From: Companilactobacillus suantsaicola | GTDB taxonomy: Bacteria; Bacillota; Bacilli; Lactobacillales; Lactobacillaceae | Length of the DNA stretch: 54,661 nucleotides | Assembly (NCBI RefSeq): GCF_004745525.1 | Contig: NZ_RKLY01000018.1 | Span: forward strand, 1-54,661 | Reading direction: 5' to 3' | In this document: positions 17,259-26,697 of the stretch, in pieces | How the letters are laid out: each line of letters opens with the position of its first letter | How positions within the stretch are numbered: position 1 is the stretch's first letter | Made by a program: the position numbers and the translations under genes | Notes under the pieces: model-generated | What the model was told of the DNA's origin: nothing | What the model saw: only the letters and a program-made list of their open reading frames with translations | The model's database searches: none

Positions 17259-17714
17259 TTAAAACCGTACAAACTTGAAGCTTTTCCGGAACTTCAATCC
17301 ATAAAAAGCGAATAGACCAATCAAAATAGTTAAGCCTAAAATGACTAATCCAGTGTCATGCGCATCGCCCGTTTGTGGATATGATGACATGTTGTTAACA
17401 CTGACTGCTGGCGTATAGTCAGTATCTTTGATCTGGTTACCAGTACTTGTACCGGTATTGTCGCCAACTAATACGTTTGCATTAGTTGCTCCACCGCCGC
17501 CTACGCCTGAAGTGCTGTCTTCAGACGTATTGGCGACTACCGCGACTGGTGCCGATCTGTCAGCGCCACCTCCTGTCGTGCTGTTAGATTCAGCGATAAC
17601 ACTTGTTAAACTGAATCCTCCAATCACACCTAACAATATAACGGCAATTGCGAAGAAACCGACTATCCGCTTTTTGACTGTGAGACTTTTTCTAGTTCTC
17701 GTTCTTTTCTTCAT
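17259..17714 (-). CDS. small LPXTG-like wall-anchored protein (CscD type)
   Basis: The ATG at 17714 with AGAGG upstream gives a 151-residue product. It has a basic start and signal helix (IVGFFAIAVILLGVIGGFSL), a Gly/Ser/Thr-rich middle, then SYPQTGD as the sortase signal, a hydrophobic segment (TGLVILGLTILIGLFAFYGL) and a basic tail. The first residue of the sortase motif is Tyr rather than Leu. Csc clusters usually include one such small anchored protein; it is first in the transcription order here. Confidence 0.85.
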   Translation of the reverse strand: MKKRTRTRKSLTVKKRIVGFFAIAVILLGVIGGFSLTSVIAESNSTTGGGADRSAPVAVVANTSEDSTSGVGGGGATNANVLVGDNTGTSTGNQIKDTDYTPAVSVNNMSSYPQTGDAHDTGLVILGLTILIGLFAFYGLKFRKSFKFVRF

Positions 17715-17826
17715 ATAAAAACCTCTCATCAAAAGTCAGTCTATTTTCTCCTTACGCTTAGTATAGTACCATCCGTCTACACGCTTTCTACTCCGAAATA
17801 ATTAAGAAATTCTTACAAAAAGTGAA

Positions 17827-18339
17827 TCATTTCTTCAAAAGGTAGTATTTAACGATTTGGCTCTGTTTGGCGAATGGAAGCGCTTGATCAGCACTATAGA
17901 TATATTTGAAGTCTAATTTTCTTAAAATCTTTTGCGGAACCTGGTTTTCTTGCTCAGTTGACGCCCAGATTTCCTTAATATGAATTTGTTCGAAACAATA
18001 TTCAATAACTAATCTGACAGATTCGCTCGCATAACCTAGTTGTCGAAACTTTTGATCGATCACAAATCCAATTTCTCTCGTTTGGGCAAGCTCGGCTGAC
18101 TCTCCTCGGCGATTGATCTCAAATATCCCGATCATTCGATCCGTATCTTTCTCGGCTATCACGTGGGCGTCTTGGCGTCTTTGATACATCCCAAACAGCT
18201 CTTTAACGAAATCAAGGTCATTACTGTACTCTAACCCAGCTAAGTCATGGTTAGTTTTGTCCTGAATCAATTCGAAGAACTCGTTGAAATCTGTCTCTTT
18301 GAATTCTCTGATAATTACGTTTCTTCCTATTAGTAACAT
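17827..18339 (-). CDS. GNAT-family N-acetyltransferase (RimJ/RimL type)
   Basis: 170 residues from the ATG at 18339, chosen because GAGGA lies 8 bases upstream; an ATG 21 bases earlier lacks a site. The pattern LLIGRNVIIREFKETDFNEFFELIQD at the start and the acetyl-CoA strand and loop IGFVIDQKFRQLGYASESVRLVIEYCFEQ with a typical QKILRKLDF helix identify the RimJ/RimL-like GNAT group. Those enzymes acetylate N-termini of ribosomal proteins or small molecules. The target is unknown. No partner gene suggests a toxin role. Confidence 0.85.
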   Translation of the reverse strand: MLLIGRNVIIREFKETDFNEFFELIQDKTNHDLAGLEYSNDLDFVKELFGMYQRRQDAHVIAEKDTDRMIGIFEINRRGESAELAQTREIGFVIDQKFRQLGYASESVRLVIEYCFEQIHIKEIWASTEQENQVPQKILRKLDFKYIYSADQALPFAKQSQIVKYYLLKK

Positions 18340-18434
18340 TTTTGTGTCCTCATTTTGCAATCTAATTTCTGGGTTTTTATTAAGCGCTAATCTATAATTA
18401 TTCTAGTGTCTAAAAAGAAAGGTGTGAGTTTCGT

Positions 18435-18929
18435 ATGGATTTGGAATTTAAAGGTCAAACTGTTTCAACAATTGGTGAACCCTTGTCAGTTGGTGAAAAG
18501 TTCCCTAACTTTACTGTCCTAAACAAAGACAATAAGGAAGTTAAGCTTCAAGATTTACTCGACAAACCACTTCTCATTAGTGTTGTGCCTAATATCAACA
18601 CTTCGGTCTGCAGTGTTCAAACTAAGCATTTCAATCAAGAAGTTGACGGCCATTCAGCTATCAACTTTGTCACGATTTCGACTAACACGGTTGAGGAACA
18701 ATCACATTGGTGCGCCGCTGAGGGTGTTAAGAATATGATGATGTTATCTGACGTCAACCATGATTTTGGTGAAAAGTCGAAGCTTTGGATCAAGGACTTG
18801 GACATTTTGGCACGTTCAGTTTGGGTAGTTGACCCTAATGGTGAAATAACTTATTCTGAAGTTGTTCCAGTACAAACCGACGAACCAAGTTACGATAAAG
18901 TGCTGGATCAAATTGACCAAATGAATTAA
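18435..18929 (+). CDS. tpx: thiol peroxidase
   Basis: A 164-residue peroxiredoxin that reduces hydrogen peroxide and alkyl hydroperoxides using thioredoxin. The peroxidatic cysteine is C59 in NTSVCSVQT and the resolving cysteine is C93 in HWCAAEG, the spacing expected for the atypical two-Cys Tpx group. The start has a strong AGAAAGGTGTGAG site. The gene stands alone between divergent and convergent neighbours; a terminator follows at 19010. Confidence 0.95.
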   Translation: MDLEFKGQTVSTIGEPLSVGEKFPNFTVLNKDNKEVKLQDLLDKPLLISVVPNINTSVCSVQTKHFNQEVDGHSAINFVTISTNTVEEQSHWCAAEGVKNMMMLSDVNHDFGEKSKLWIKDLDILARSVWVVDPNGEITYSEVVPVQTDEPSYDKVLDQIDQMN

Positions 18930-19009
18930 AATTTCATGATCAATTGGCATTTGTAAAAATTCCTATACAAATGTTTGAACCATCCCTGATAATAAATACA
19001 AATAATAAA

Positions 19010-19038
19010 GGGCAGCTAAACCTAGCTGCTCTTTTTTA
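19010..19038 (+). terminator. tpx terminator
   Basis: GGGCAGCTA-AACC-TAGCTGCTC hairpin followed by six T. It ends just before structured repeat copy D. Confidence 0.9.
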
Positions 19039-19040
19039 AT

Positions 19041-19192
19041 GCCGTCTTCCGCACAAAACCTGTGATGGACTGGAATACTTTGAGCTTTTTCAAGTTCGGA
19101 AAAATCTCAAAAATTGGCCTTCTTGTAGGTGCTAAAGCACCAACAAGAATTTGGCGGCTGAGCCATCACAGGTTTTGTGCTCCAGACTAGAT
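19041..19192 (+). repeat. structured interspersed repeat, copy D
   Basis: Closest to the copy at 204-367, with the same hairpin B (GTAGGTGC/GCACCAAC). The outer arms CACAAAACCTGTGATGG and CCATCACAGGTTTTGTG pair over 17 perfect bases. Compared with copy A the arm differs by compensated changes (AATCCC/GGGCTT versus AAACC/GGTTT). Starts immediately after the tpx terminator. Confidence 0.85.
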
Positions 19193-19255
19193 CCTGATTC
19201 TATTGTTTATTTCGACTAATTCAAAATCGTAAAATCTCCTTCCATTCCCTTACCT

Positions 19256-20017
19256 TTAACGTCTACGATGTTTAACAAAGGTCACAAAGTGCAATATGCA
19301 GGCTAACAAAACAAAGAAGATCAAGGTGAAACTGAGATAGTTCAACCAGAAACTACTATTAATAAATGGTTTTAACGGAATCTGAATTCCCATCGTAATT
19401 AGAGCCATTACGGCAATCATGAAAAATAGCTGAATATATCTTTTCAAAGTTGAATCATCCTTTCTCTTCTTAACGGAAATCTTCTTGGCAAACTTGTGAC
19501 ACTGTTCCTTCTTATAATTAGGGATCTCTTTCATCCCAAAAGTTCCGGGCAAAACAATTTCGCCGGTCTTGATGACGCCTGCTGCTGACATAACTCGGTC
19601 GATGGTCTTAAATGATTCGTCTGTCACACCGGTTAAAAAGTTTTCAAGTGGTGAGACGTAACACGAAGTAATGCTTAAATAATGTTTGTTTTTGAATTGA
19701 CCGGGAATCGTGTCGCCATTTTCTTTGAAATAGACGAACTTTGGTCGCATGCAGTCAAAGAAATTCTTTAATACCCCGGATAATTCTCGCCAATAAGTTG
19801 GTGCACTGAAGACCCAGACGTCGGCTTCATTGAGCTTTTGAACTAATTCTTCCAAAACTGGGTTCTTTTCGTGGTATTTATTTGGCGTGATTTCGTAATT
19901 TTCTAAATAGATAGTTTCAGTTTCCACCCCTGGTTCGACGTTATCCAAGACTTCTGACAAAAGTTGGGCTTGGATTCCGTGTTCCTTGTGCGAGGCTAAA
20001 ATTCCTAATATCTTCAT
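19256..20017 (-). CDS. flavodoxin-fold NAD(P)H-dependent oxidoreductase with membrane tail
   Basis: 253 residues from ATG 20017, which follows AAAGGGG by 10 bases; an in-frame start 24 bases upstream lacks a site. Residues 1-180 are the flavodoxin-like FMN reductase fold: KILGILASHKEHGIQAQLL binds the FMN phosphate and VFSAPTYWRELSGVLKNFFDC is the second flavin loop. Two hydrophobic helices (IQLFFMIAVMALITMGI and LSFTLIFFVLLACILHFV) end the chain, with a basic tail. The added membrane anchor is unusual for the family, which is normally soluble. It faces the NAD-binding gene divergently. Confidence 0.85.
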   Translation of the reverse strand: MKILGILASHKEHGIQAQLLSEVLDNVEPGVETETIYLENYEITPNKYHEKNPVLEELVQKLNEADVWVFSAPTYWRELSGVLKNFFDCMRPKFVYFKENGDTIPGQFKNKHYLSITSCYVSPLENFLTGVTDESFKTIDRVMSAAGVIKTGEIVLPGTFGMKEIPNYKKEQCHKFAKKISVKKRKDDSTLKRYIQLFFMIAVMALITMGIQIPLKPFINSSFWLNYLSFTLIFFVLLACILHFVTFVKHRRR

Positions 20018-20131
20018 AAGCAATTTTCCCCTTTGTATCATAGTCTAATATAATCGAATATTAGATACAAAACACTAGCATTATAAAAAAATAGTTGCTA
20101 CAGTATGTTTGAATAAGGAGGTTCTGTCATC

Positions 20132-20773
20132 ATGAAAGTTCTTATCATTGGTGCTCATGGGAAAGTGGGTCACCTACTAATTGGAGAATTACAATCCAGG
20201 AACATCGATTTCGTTGCTGGATTGCGCAGTCAAGAACAAATCAAGGCTTATAACGAGAACAACATTGAGACGCAATACATCGATCTGACCGCTTCTTTAG
20301 ATGAAATCAAAGATTCAATTGAAGAATCCGGTGCTGACGTGTTGGTATTTTCTGCCGGTGCAGGTGGAAGTAGTGATGCATTGACGATGGAAATCGATCT
20401 CGACGGTGCGATCAAGACGATGATGGTTGCGGAAACGATTGGTGTCAAACGCTACATCATGGTCAGTTCCCTCTTTAGTGACAACCGCAATAAGTGGGAT
20501 GCCACGGGAATTCGCCCTTACATGACCGCTAAACATTACGCTGACGATCATTTGCGTGGCACGAGCCTCGATTACACAATTATCCACCCCGGCGCTTTAA
20601 CTGACGAGGATGGGACTGGCAAAGTTAAACTTCTAGGTCCAAACGAAGCTGGTTCTATTCCTCGAGTCGACGTGGCTAAAGCTTTGGCGTTGATAATCCA
20701 GAATCCAAGTACTATCGGCAAAGAGTACACCTTCGCAAGTGGTGAAACTAATGCCGAAGACATTTTTATCTGA
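20132..20773 (+). CDS. NAD(P)-binding SDR-like protein (NmrA/YwnB type)
   Basis: 213 residues with a Rossmann fold: GAHGKVGHLL at residues 8-17 is the dinucleotide loop and VSSLFSDN and YMTAKHYADDHL (a Tyr-x3-Lys variant, YMTAK) occupy the active-site region. Such short atypical dehydrogenases act as NAD(P)H-binding epimerase-like or redox-sensing proteins. The exact substrate is unknown. The start has AAGGAGG 6 bases upstream. Confidence 0.85.
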   Translation: MKVLIIGAHGKVGHLLIGELQSRNIDFVAGLRSQEQIKAYNENNIETQYIDLTASLDEIKDSIEESGADVLVFSAGAGGSSDALTMEIDLDGAIKTMMVAETIGVKRYIMVSSLFSDNRNKWDATGIRPYMTAKHYADDHLRGTSLDYTIIHPGALTDEDGTGKVKLLGPNEAGSIPRVDVAKALALIIQNPSTIGKEYTFASGETNAEDIFI

Positions 20774-20779
20774 CCCTTG

Positions 20780-20822
20780 AAAGAATATTTCGCATTGTGG
20801 GGATATTCTTTTTTCGTTCTTT
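20780..20822 (+). terminator. terminator after the NAD-binding gene
   Basis: GAATATTTCG...GGGGATATTC stem with a following run of six T. Confidence 0.75.
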
Positions 20823-20873
20823 TTTAGGGTAAATTATTATCCATCATGAGTCTAAATTTGCGTGACACTTCAT

Positions 20874-20889
20874 AAAATACGAACAATAT
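20874..20889 (+). promoter_or_regulatory. candidate PurR box upstream of the purine permease
   Basis: AAAATACGAACAATAT lies 85 bases before the permease start. It matches the lactic-acid-bacterial PurBox consensus AWWWCCGAACWWT except for one base (A for the first C). Only one copy is clear, so this is a candidate. Confidence 0.4.
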
Positions 20890-20973
20890 TTAATTTCACA
20901 AGAAAAATAATCGTCTTTTTCTGTAATATCTGTTATACTCTTATTTGTAGAAAAAATCCTAGGGGGTTATATC

Positions 20974-22308
20974 GTGGAATCATCAAATTTAAGCTTTATG
21001 GAGAAACTATTCCATCTCAAAGAAGCTCAAACAACGGTTAGACGTGAAATTATGGCTGGTCTAACGACGTTTGTTTCAATGGCCTACATTCTCTTCGTCA
21101 ATCCGCAAGTTCTCGGGGTCGCTGGTATGGACAAGGGTGCTGTCTTCACGGCCACTGCTCTTTCAGCTATTTTAGGTTCAGTTTTAATGGCACTTCTAGC
21201 CAACTATCCAATCGCTATCGCACCAGGTCTTGGTGACAATGCGTTCTTTACTTACTCAGTCGTTTTAGCAATGGGTATTCCTTGGCAAACTGCCATGGCT
21301 GGTGTTTTCATGTCCAGTATTCTTTTCTTGATCATTTCCATCGTTAAATTGCGTGAGATCGTTATCGACTCAATTCCACACGACTTGAAGTTAGCAATGG
21401 CTTCAGGTATTGGTTTATTCATCGCCTTTGTTGGTTTGCAAGGTGGTGGCTTAGTTGTCAGCAGTAAATCAACTTTAGTTGCAATGGGTTCACTCACAGT
21501 TCCTACAACTTGGTTAACTATTTTTGGTTTAGTTGTCACTGGTTTATTGATGGCTAAAAAAGTCCCTGGTTCAATCTTTATCGGGATGATTCTTTCAACT
21601 ATCGTCGGTTTGGTAACCAAATTAATTCCTTTACCTAAAGAAATCATTTCAACTATTCCAAGTATGAAGCCTACTTTTGGGGTCGGAATCGCTCACTTAC
21701 CTGACCTAGCTAATCCACAATTATGGGCAGTTGTTTTAGTCTTCTTATTAGTTGCTTTCTTTGATACAGCTGGTACTCTGATTGGTTTAGCTGAACAAGC
21801 TGGTTTTATGAAGGACAATAAGATGCCTAGAATCGGTAAAGCTTTGATGGCTGATTCTATCTCTATGGTTGGTGGTGCTGTGATGGGTACAACGCCAACA
21901 GCTGCTTTCGTTGAATCATCCGCTGGTATCGCTGTTGGTGGTAGAACTGGTTTAACCTCTCTAACAGTCAGCGTGATGTTTGCTTTAGCAATGTTCTTCT
22001 CACCACTTTTGACTATCGTTACTACTAATATCACGGCTCCAGTTTTGATCATCGTTGGTATTTTGATGGCCCAATCTATGAAACAAATTGATTGGAGCAA
22101 GTTTGAAATTGCCATGCCTGCTTTCTTGACGATTGTTGGTATGCCGCTGACTTACAATATTTCTTACGGTTTCGCTTTCGGTATCTTGTTCTACCCATTA
22201 ACTATGTGGGCTGCTGGACGTGGTAAGGAAGTTAAGCCTGTGATGTATATTCTGTTCGTGGTCTTTGTTATCTTGCTTTATATTATTAATATTTTGCCTG
22301 GAAAATAG
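20974..22308 (+). CDS. NCS2 (AzgA-type) purine permease
   Basis: 444 residues, start codon GTG preceded by AGGGGGTT. About 12 to 14 membrane helices. The segment RREIMAGLTTFVSMAYILFVNP, GLGDNAFFTYSV (about residue 84) and GTTPTAAFVESSAGIAVGGRTGL (about 308-330) are typical of the AzgA group, which imports hypoxanthine, guanine or adenine by proton symport. Specificity among these bases cannot be read. A candidate PurR box lies upstream. Confidence 0.92.
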   Translation: MESSNLSFMEKLFHLKEAQTTVRREIMAGLTTFVSMAYILFVNPQVLGVAGMDKGAVFTATALSAILGSVLMALLANYPIAIAPGLGDNAFFTYSVVLAMGIPWQTAMAGVFMSSILFLIISIVKLREIVIDSIPHDLKLAMASGIGLFIAFVGLQGGGLVVSSKSTLVAMGSLTVPTTWLTIFGLVVTGLLMAKKVPGSIFIGMILSTIVGLVTKLIPLPKEIISTIPSMKPTFGVGIAHLPDLANPQLWAVVLVFLLVAFFDTAGTLIGLAEQAGFMKDNKMPRIGKALMADSISMVGGAVMGTTPTAAFVESSAGIAVGGRTGLTSLTVSVMFALAMFFSPLLTIVTTNITAPVLIIVGILMAQSMKQIDWSKFEIAMPAFLTIVGMPLTYNISYGFAFGILFYPLTMWAAGRGKEVKPVMYILFVVFVILLYIINILPGK

Positions 22309-22344
22309 GGATAGTTCTTTCCTTATGATGGATGGTGGTTGATT

Positions 22345-22508
22345 GACATCTTCCGCGACAGTCCTGGGAAATGACTGGAACGCTGTGGGGCGACTTGGAG
22401 CCAATTTCAAAACCGAAAATTGTCTTCAAGCTCACCCTTTTACTAAATGCTAAAGCATTAAGTAAATTTCACGGCTGAGCATTTCCCAGGACTGTCGCTC
22501 CAGACTCT
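22345..22508 (+). repeat. structured interspersed repeat, copy E
   Basis: Outer arms GCGACAGTCCTGGGAAATG and CATTTCCCAGGACTGTCGC pair over 19 perfect bases. Hairpin B is TTTACT-AATGC/GCATT-AGTAAA. The 5' block has GACATC in place of GCCGTC. It lies 37 bases after the purine permease stop; the copy at 25955 has nearly the same 5' arm, so these two bracket the lectin-like gene. Confidence 0.85.
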
Positions 22509-22666
22509 ATTGTGATTCTAAGTTTTATTTGCTTAATAAGCTTGATGGAACCTTTCTTTTATTCGTTTAGTACCTTCTATTCATTTAAGTCACATAAATA
22601 TAAAAATTCTTTGGTGGATTGGGATCTTTTGATTCTGATTCACCTTTTTTGTGTATACAGATAAAA

Positions 22667-22697
22667 ATGATTTGATGTTCGCAAATCATTATTTTTT
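22667..22697 (+). terminator. hairpin with T run upstream of lectin gene
   Basis: AATGATTTG-ATGTTCG-CAAATCATT followed by seven T. It ends 81 bases upstream of the lectin-like gene, so it could end the permease transcript or act in the lectin leader. Confidence 0.6.
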
Positions 22698-22778
22698 TGG
22701 CAAATATCTTGCATTTATTGTATGATTATGTTATCGGTTACATAACGCTCATAAACGATATTTTAAGGGGAATGTATT

Positions 22779-25700
22779 ATGTATTGGAAAAAAATTTGCC
22801 GTGCTTTGCTTTTCGCCATGATTTTTTTGACGTGGAGTTGGTTTGCTCCACCTACTTTAGTTCAAGCTGTACCTACATACGATGAAGTTCTAAAATCAGC
22901 TCCCAATGGTATGAAGTTAGGAGACCTTTTTGAGTACCCTACTTCTTATAGTGGTTCTAAAACTGTCGCTAATCCGGTGAAGATTTTGCCTGCCGGAGAC
23001 AAGAGTCCTACTGACGTTATTCAAATGACTGATGGGGATGATCAAGCATCTGCTATTTGGGGACGAATGGTTGCCCCTGATGGTTCTGATTACAACTACT
23101 TTGATATATCTAAGGAGCAAACAATCTCCGGTTGGATCTATGTTGGTCCTAAAGCCAATGTCAGTAGTGATGGGATTGCCTTAGTTTTGCAAAACGATGC
23201 AAATGGCATCAACTCTATTGCACGTTATTATAAGAGAGGCGGTCTAATAAGTTGGCTAGACCCCGAGATTAATTTACCCGCTGAAGGAGAATCTTTAGGG
23301 GTATATGGCGGTACTGGTACTGACAAACATGCTTCTACTGTTGGAAATACAGCAGATCTTGCAGGCAAAGCTATTCAAAACAGCTTTGCCTTGGAGTTTG
23401 ACGCTTTCCGAAATGCTTCTAGTGCAACGAGTACCCCAGATGAATTCAATGACAAAGGTGTCGATGATCTTTTCGATGGACTTTTTGACATTCATAACGT
23501 TTCCGAGGCTAAAGGCCAGCACGTTGCTTGGTCTTATCCCGGCGATAAAAGTACATATGAAAAATACATGGAAATAGTTCACTATTTTTATGGAATGCGC
23601 CATAAGAATGTAATTCAAAATGTCGTTATTTCCGGTTACAACGCATCAGATACTGCTAGAGATGGTTGGCATCACTTCTCATTTAGTTATAAGCCCGATG
23701 AGAATAACAAAAACATTGGTTATATCAGTTATGTCTTCAACGACCGTTTAACTGATGGTTCTGTTAAGCCTTATACGACTTGGGATAAACGTCCTAAAAA
23801 TGACGCTGACTCGATTGCAATCGACTTAACTAAATTCAACTTGCCAGCCGGTGAAACGAAGGTTCGTTGGGGCTTTACTAGTTCGACCGGTTCTCCTAAC
23901 AGTGAACCTGGTTCTAATGCAATTATTATGGAAAGAATTCCTTCAGTTATCGATGTTACCTCTATTAACAGTCTTTTCGATGTCACTCAAGAACGTTCTA
24001 TCAAGGATTTGGATAAACGTTCTGGGACTAGTGGTAGTGACAATGATTATACGGTTGGTGATGGCGATGAGTTGGCATTCACTTATGACCTGCAGTTCCA
24101 CTCGGGGATTACTGGGACTGGCAATATTACTGCCCAAATGCAGCTGCCACAAAATGTTCTCTATCAAAACGATGAAAATAATCGCATCGGTGAGATCACT
24201 TACGCTGACGACCCGAATAGCACGACTTATATCAGTGCTTCGCAGTTGACGACGACCAAGAATAACAATGGCGAATCGGTGCAGACCTTGAGTCTGGATC
24301 TGGGTGCTTTATCGAAGAATAGTACCGGTGTCAAAGTTACGATTTACGGAACCGCCAATGCCCCGACTAGCAACGTTTTGAAGCGCACCAAAGTCGCCCC
24401 CGAGCACACATCTTACAAGAGTGATTACTATAACGATGATGTCATGAGCTATGGCTTTTACATTACCAACGAAAAACTGCAAATTACTCCGACTGAAGAA
24501 ACGCAGAAACAGACGGTCAAAAAGGATGCGGATTTCACGCTTGACGGTTCGGCTAAGTATTTGATGTCCAGCAAGTTCACGGGCGACGATTTGACTGCTT
24601 ACGGGCAGATTTTTGACGAGAATGGCATTGATACCAAGTTGCACAGCTCTTGGAACGTCCCTAGTACTTTGGATGCTGAAACTGACGATTATTCACTAGC
24701 GATTCCAGCTGGGATGCTTGAACCGGGAACGTACAAAATCAAAGTGCGTCTTGCCGACAGTCAAGGGTTAGTTTCCCATACGGTTACTTATGATATTACG
24801 GTAACTGATAGTGAGTTAGTGCTTACTCCTGATGAAACAGTTATCAATGTGACCGACAATAAGCCTGTTAAAATCAGCGGCAATTACAAATACTCTGACG
24901 ACACTGACTTTAGAGCAAAAAATGCCACGAAAACTTACGAAATTAAAAATTCTGACGGGACAATTCATAAAATCACCCAGACGATGGCTCACGATAAAGT
25001 AATTGATTACTCACTCAACCCTATCGCCTACGAACAACCACTAGATCAGACTCTAAGTGACTTTTTGAAGAATTCACCTGAAGAAAATGTCCTCAAAGAA
25101 GGTAAAAATGAAGTAACGATCACCGTTTCCGATGGTGATTTTGCTGAAGCCTCAGCAACTGTTATCGTCAACGTTCCTAAACTCAGCCCTACCATTACCG
25201 CCAAATCAAACGAATTGACCGTACTTGGGCCAACTGGTCACATTCACTTCCCAATTGATTTTGACTATGGTAGTAAGTACACACTAGATAATCACCAATT
25301 GATTGGTGTCTTCCAAGTCGATTCACAAACGCCAATCAATTTAAAGATCGACAGTCCAATTACCGCTCAAAATCAAGCTTTTGATATGAGTTTTGACTTA
25401 ACCGGTAATGACCTGAAACTACCGACAAACCAAGATACGAGTGTTGTATCAGTCTACTTCACTGATCCATATGGGCGAAAGACTAACACTGAAAGTTTCA
25501 ACTTAAAAATCTTGTCCAAAGCCTTAGAATTAAACTTCAACAACTACCGTTTCGAAACTATCGACCCGAAGACTTTCACACCGGGGTATATCGAACGTAC
25601 TGGCGACTGGGACCTTGACGTGACGAGCTACAAAGCCAGCTGGAAACTCAATGCTTATGCCGATAATCTAAATTACGCAACTTCCGGCAATAAGTCCGAC

Positions 25701-25913
25701 CTTTCGATGGATTTTGTCGATAAAAATAATTTGGCCACCGCTCTAAGCAACAATCCCCAGATTGCCAAAAGCAGCAACCAAAGCTACCAAGTCGTCGATA
25801 TTTCTGATCAATGGAACGAGAACAACGGTATTTTATTGAAAGCTCAAAGTCTGCCAATTGCTGGCGATTATCAAGGTACAGTTTATTGGGATTTGACTGA
25901 GAGTATTGAATAA
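22779..25913 (+). CDS. large secreted lectin-like WxL-domain surface protein
   Basis: 1044 residues; start supported by AAGGGG upstream. Signal peptide at residues 1-30 (cleavage near VQA-V). Residues about 45-400 form a lectin-like jelly roll (YFDISKEQTISGWIYVG, GIALVLQND, GWHHFSFSYKP). Then come Ig-like and bacterial surface repeats (about 400-930) and a C-terminal WxL domain with ASWKLNA near residue 960 and YQGTVYWDL at the end. It is a longer paralogue of the 770-residue protein at 6158-8470, which lacks most of the middle repeats. It probably attaches to peptidoglycan and binds a glycan ligand. Confidence 0.88.
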   Translation: MYWKKICRALLFAMIFLTWSWFAPPTLVQAVPTYDEVLKSAPNGMKLGDLFEYPTSYSGSKTVANPVKILPAGDKSPTDVIQMTDGDDQASAIWGRMVAPDGSDYNYFDISKEQTISGWIYVGPKANVSSDGIALVLQNDANGINSIARYYKRGGLISWLDPEINLPAEGESLGVYGGTGTDKHASTVGNTADLAGKAIQNSFALEFDAFRNASSATSTPDEFNDKGVDDLFDGLFDIHNVSEAKGQHVAWSYPGDKSTYEKYMEIVHYFYGMRHKNVIQNVVISGYNASDTARDGWHHFSFSYKPDENNKNIGYISYVFNDRLTDGSVKPYTTWDKRPKNDADSIAIDLTKFNLPAGETKVRWGFTSSTGSPNSEPGSNAIIMERIPSVIDVTSINSLFDVTQERSIKDLDKRSGTSGSDNDYTVGDGDELAFTYDLQFHSGITGTGNITAQMQLPQNVLYQNDENNRIGEITYADDPNSTTYISASQLTTTKNNNGESVQTLSLDLGALSKNSTGVKVTIYGTANAPTSNVLKRTKVAPEHTSYKSDYYNDDVMSYGFYITNEKLQITPTEETQKQTVKKDADFTLDGSAKYLMSSKFTGDDLTAYGQIFDENGIDTKLHSSWNVPSTLDAETDDYSLAIPAGMLEPGTYKIKVRLADSQGLVSHTVTYDITVTDSELVLTPDETVINVTDNKPVKISGNYKYSDDTDFRAKNATKTYEIKNSDGTIHKITQTMAHDKVIDYSLNPIAYEQPLDQTLSDFLKNSPEENVLKEGKNEVTITVSDGDFAEASATVIVNVPKLSPTITAKSNELTVLGPTGHIHFPIDFDYGSKYTLDNHQLIGVFQVDSQTPINLKIDSPITAQNQAFDMSFDLTGNDLKLPTNQDTSVVSVYFTDPYGRKTNTESFNLKILSKALELNFNNYRFETIDPKTFTPGYIERTGDWDLDVTSYKASWKLNAYADNLNYATSGNKSDLSMDFVDKNNLATALSNNPQIAKSSNQSYQVVDISDQWNENNGILLKAQSLPIAGDYQGTVYWDLTESIE

Positions 25914-25954
25914 GATTTGAATAGTTCTTTCCTTATATTGAGGAGTGGTTGATT

Positions 25955-26000
25955 GCCGTCCTCCACGACAATTCTGGGAAATGACTTGAACGCCAAAACA
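25955..26000 (+). repeat. structured repeat, copy F (5' remnant)
   Basis: Only the 5' third remains: GCCGTCCTCCACGACA-ATTCTGGGAAATGACTTGAACGCC. The preceding bases ATAGTTCTTTCCTTAT also match the flank of copy E at 22312-22327. The partner arm is missing, so it cannot fold. It looks like a remnant created by deletion or duplication with copy E around the lectin gene. Confidence 0.7.
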
Positions 26001-26024
26001 TTTTTAATTCGACTCCCCTTAATA

Positions 26025-26066
26025 CAAAAAAGCTCTCATCCACAGTTAAACGGATGAGAGCTTTTA
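26025..26066. terminator. bidirectional terminator
   Basis: AAAAAGCTCTCATC-CGT-GATGAGAGCTTTT stem with A/T runs on each side, between the convergent lectin gene and the Panacea toxin-antitoxin pair. Confidence 0.9.
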
Positions 26067-26105
26067 ATTATTCTTAAATCTACCAAATAAAACATTTTTT
26101 ATTTA

Positions 26106-26697
26106 CTATTTTCTATTTTCTTTTATAACATCTTCAAAGCTTAATTGATATTTTTTAGCTTCGAAACCAAATCTTTCATTCTTATAAATCAAATGATGTA
26201 GATCTATAAATAATGGATAGAAATAAAGACTATTATCATAATTTAGTAAGCCAACATAAATTCTTAATCCACCATTATTATTAATAGCAATTTCCCAAAT
26301 ATTTTCATCTGGATCTAAATCAATTTTATTTATTTATCTCCCTTGCAAGTTCCCTTTCCTTCCCCTTCAGAACATGACAATGCCTATATCCATTCGCTAC
26401 TATTTCATTTCCGTGTTCTTTCAAGAAGGGAATCAATTCACTTAATAACGTATAGGCAACAAAACAAGCTTCATTTGAATTTTTATAAAAATTATTAAAT
26501 TTCTTGTTGAAACTAATAGACTTCATCCAATTTGTATAGGGAGAGAATTCAACACTGACATTTTCATGTGTGTTGGAAAAATCAAAATGGCTTTTAACAT
26601 TCTTTTGAGGACTTACGGTATTTTTAAGTTTCCTTTTCTTTGATGATTTAATCTTCAGATACCCTTTGAATGTAACAAGAGAAAATATCTTGATCAC
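26106..26697 (-). pseudogene. probable Panacea-paired toxin, frameshifted by a 4-bp slippage
   Basis: The first frame starts at 26697 and encodes 123 residues ending in EINK-stop at 26326. The stop lies in a tandem ATAAATAAATAA tract. Removing one 4-base unit joins it to an open frame that runs KIDLDPDENIWEIAINNNGG and on for about 72 codons to 26106. The joined protein would be about 195 residues. It overlaps the 3' end of the Panacea gene by 50 bases, which is typical of toxin-antitoxin pairs. I do not recognise the fold. The 5' part is Lys-rich and the 3' part is Asn/Tyr-rich. A lesion in a toxin whose antitoxin is intact is plausible. Confidence 0.65.

Noticed and set aside
20248-20763. 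Three minus-strand frames opposite the NAD-binding gene
   Set aside because: All lie inside a well supported gene and lack start signals.
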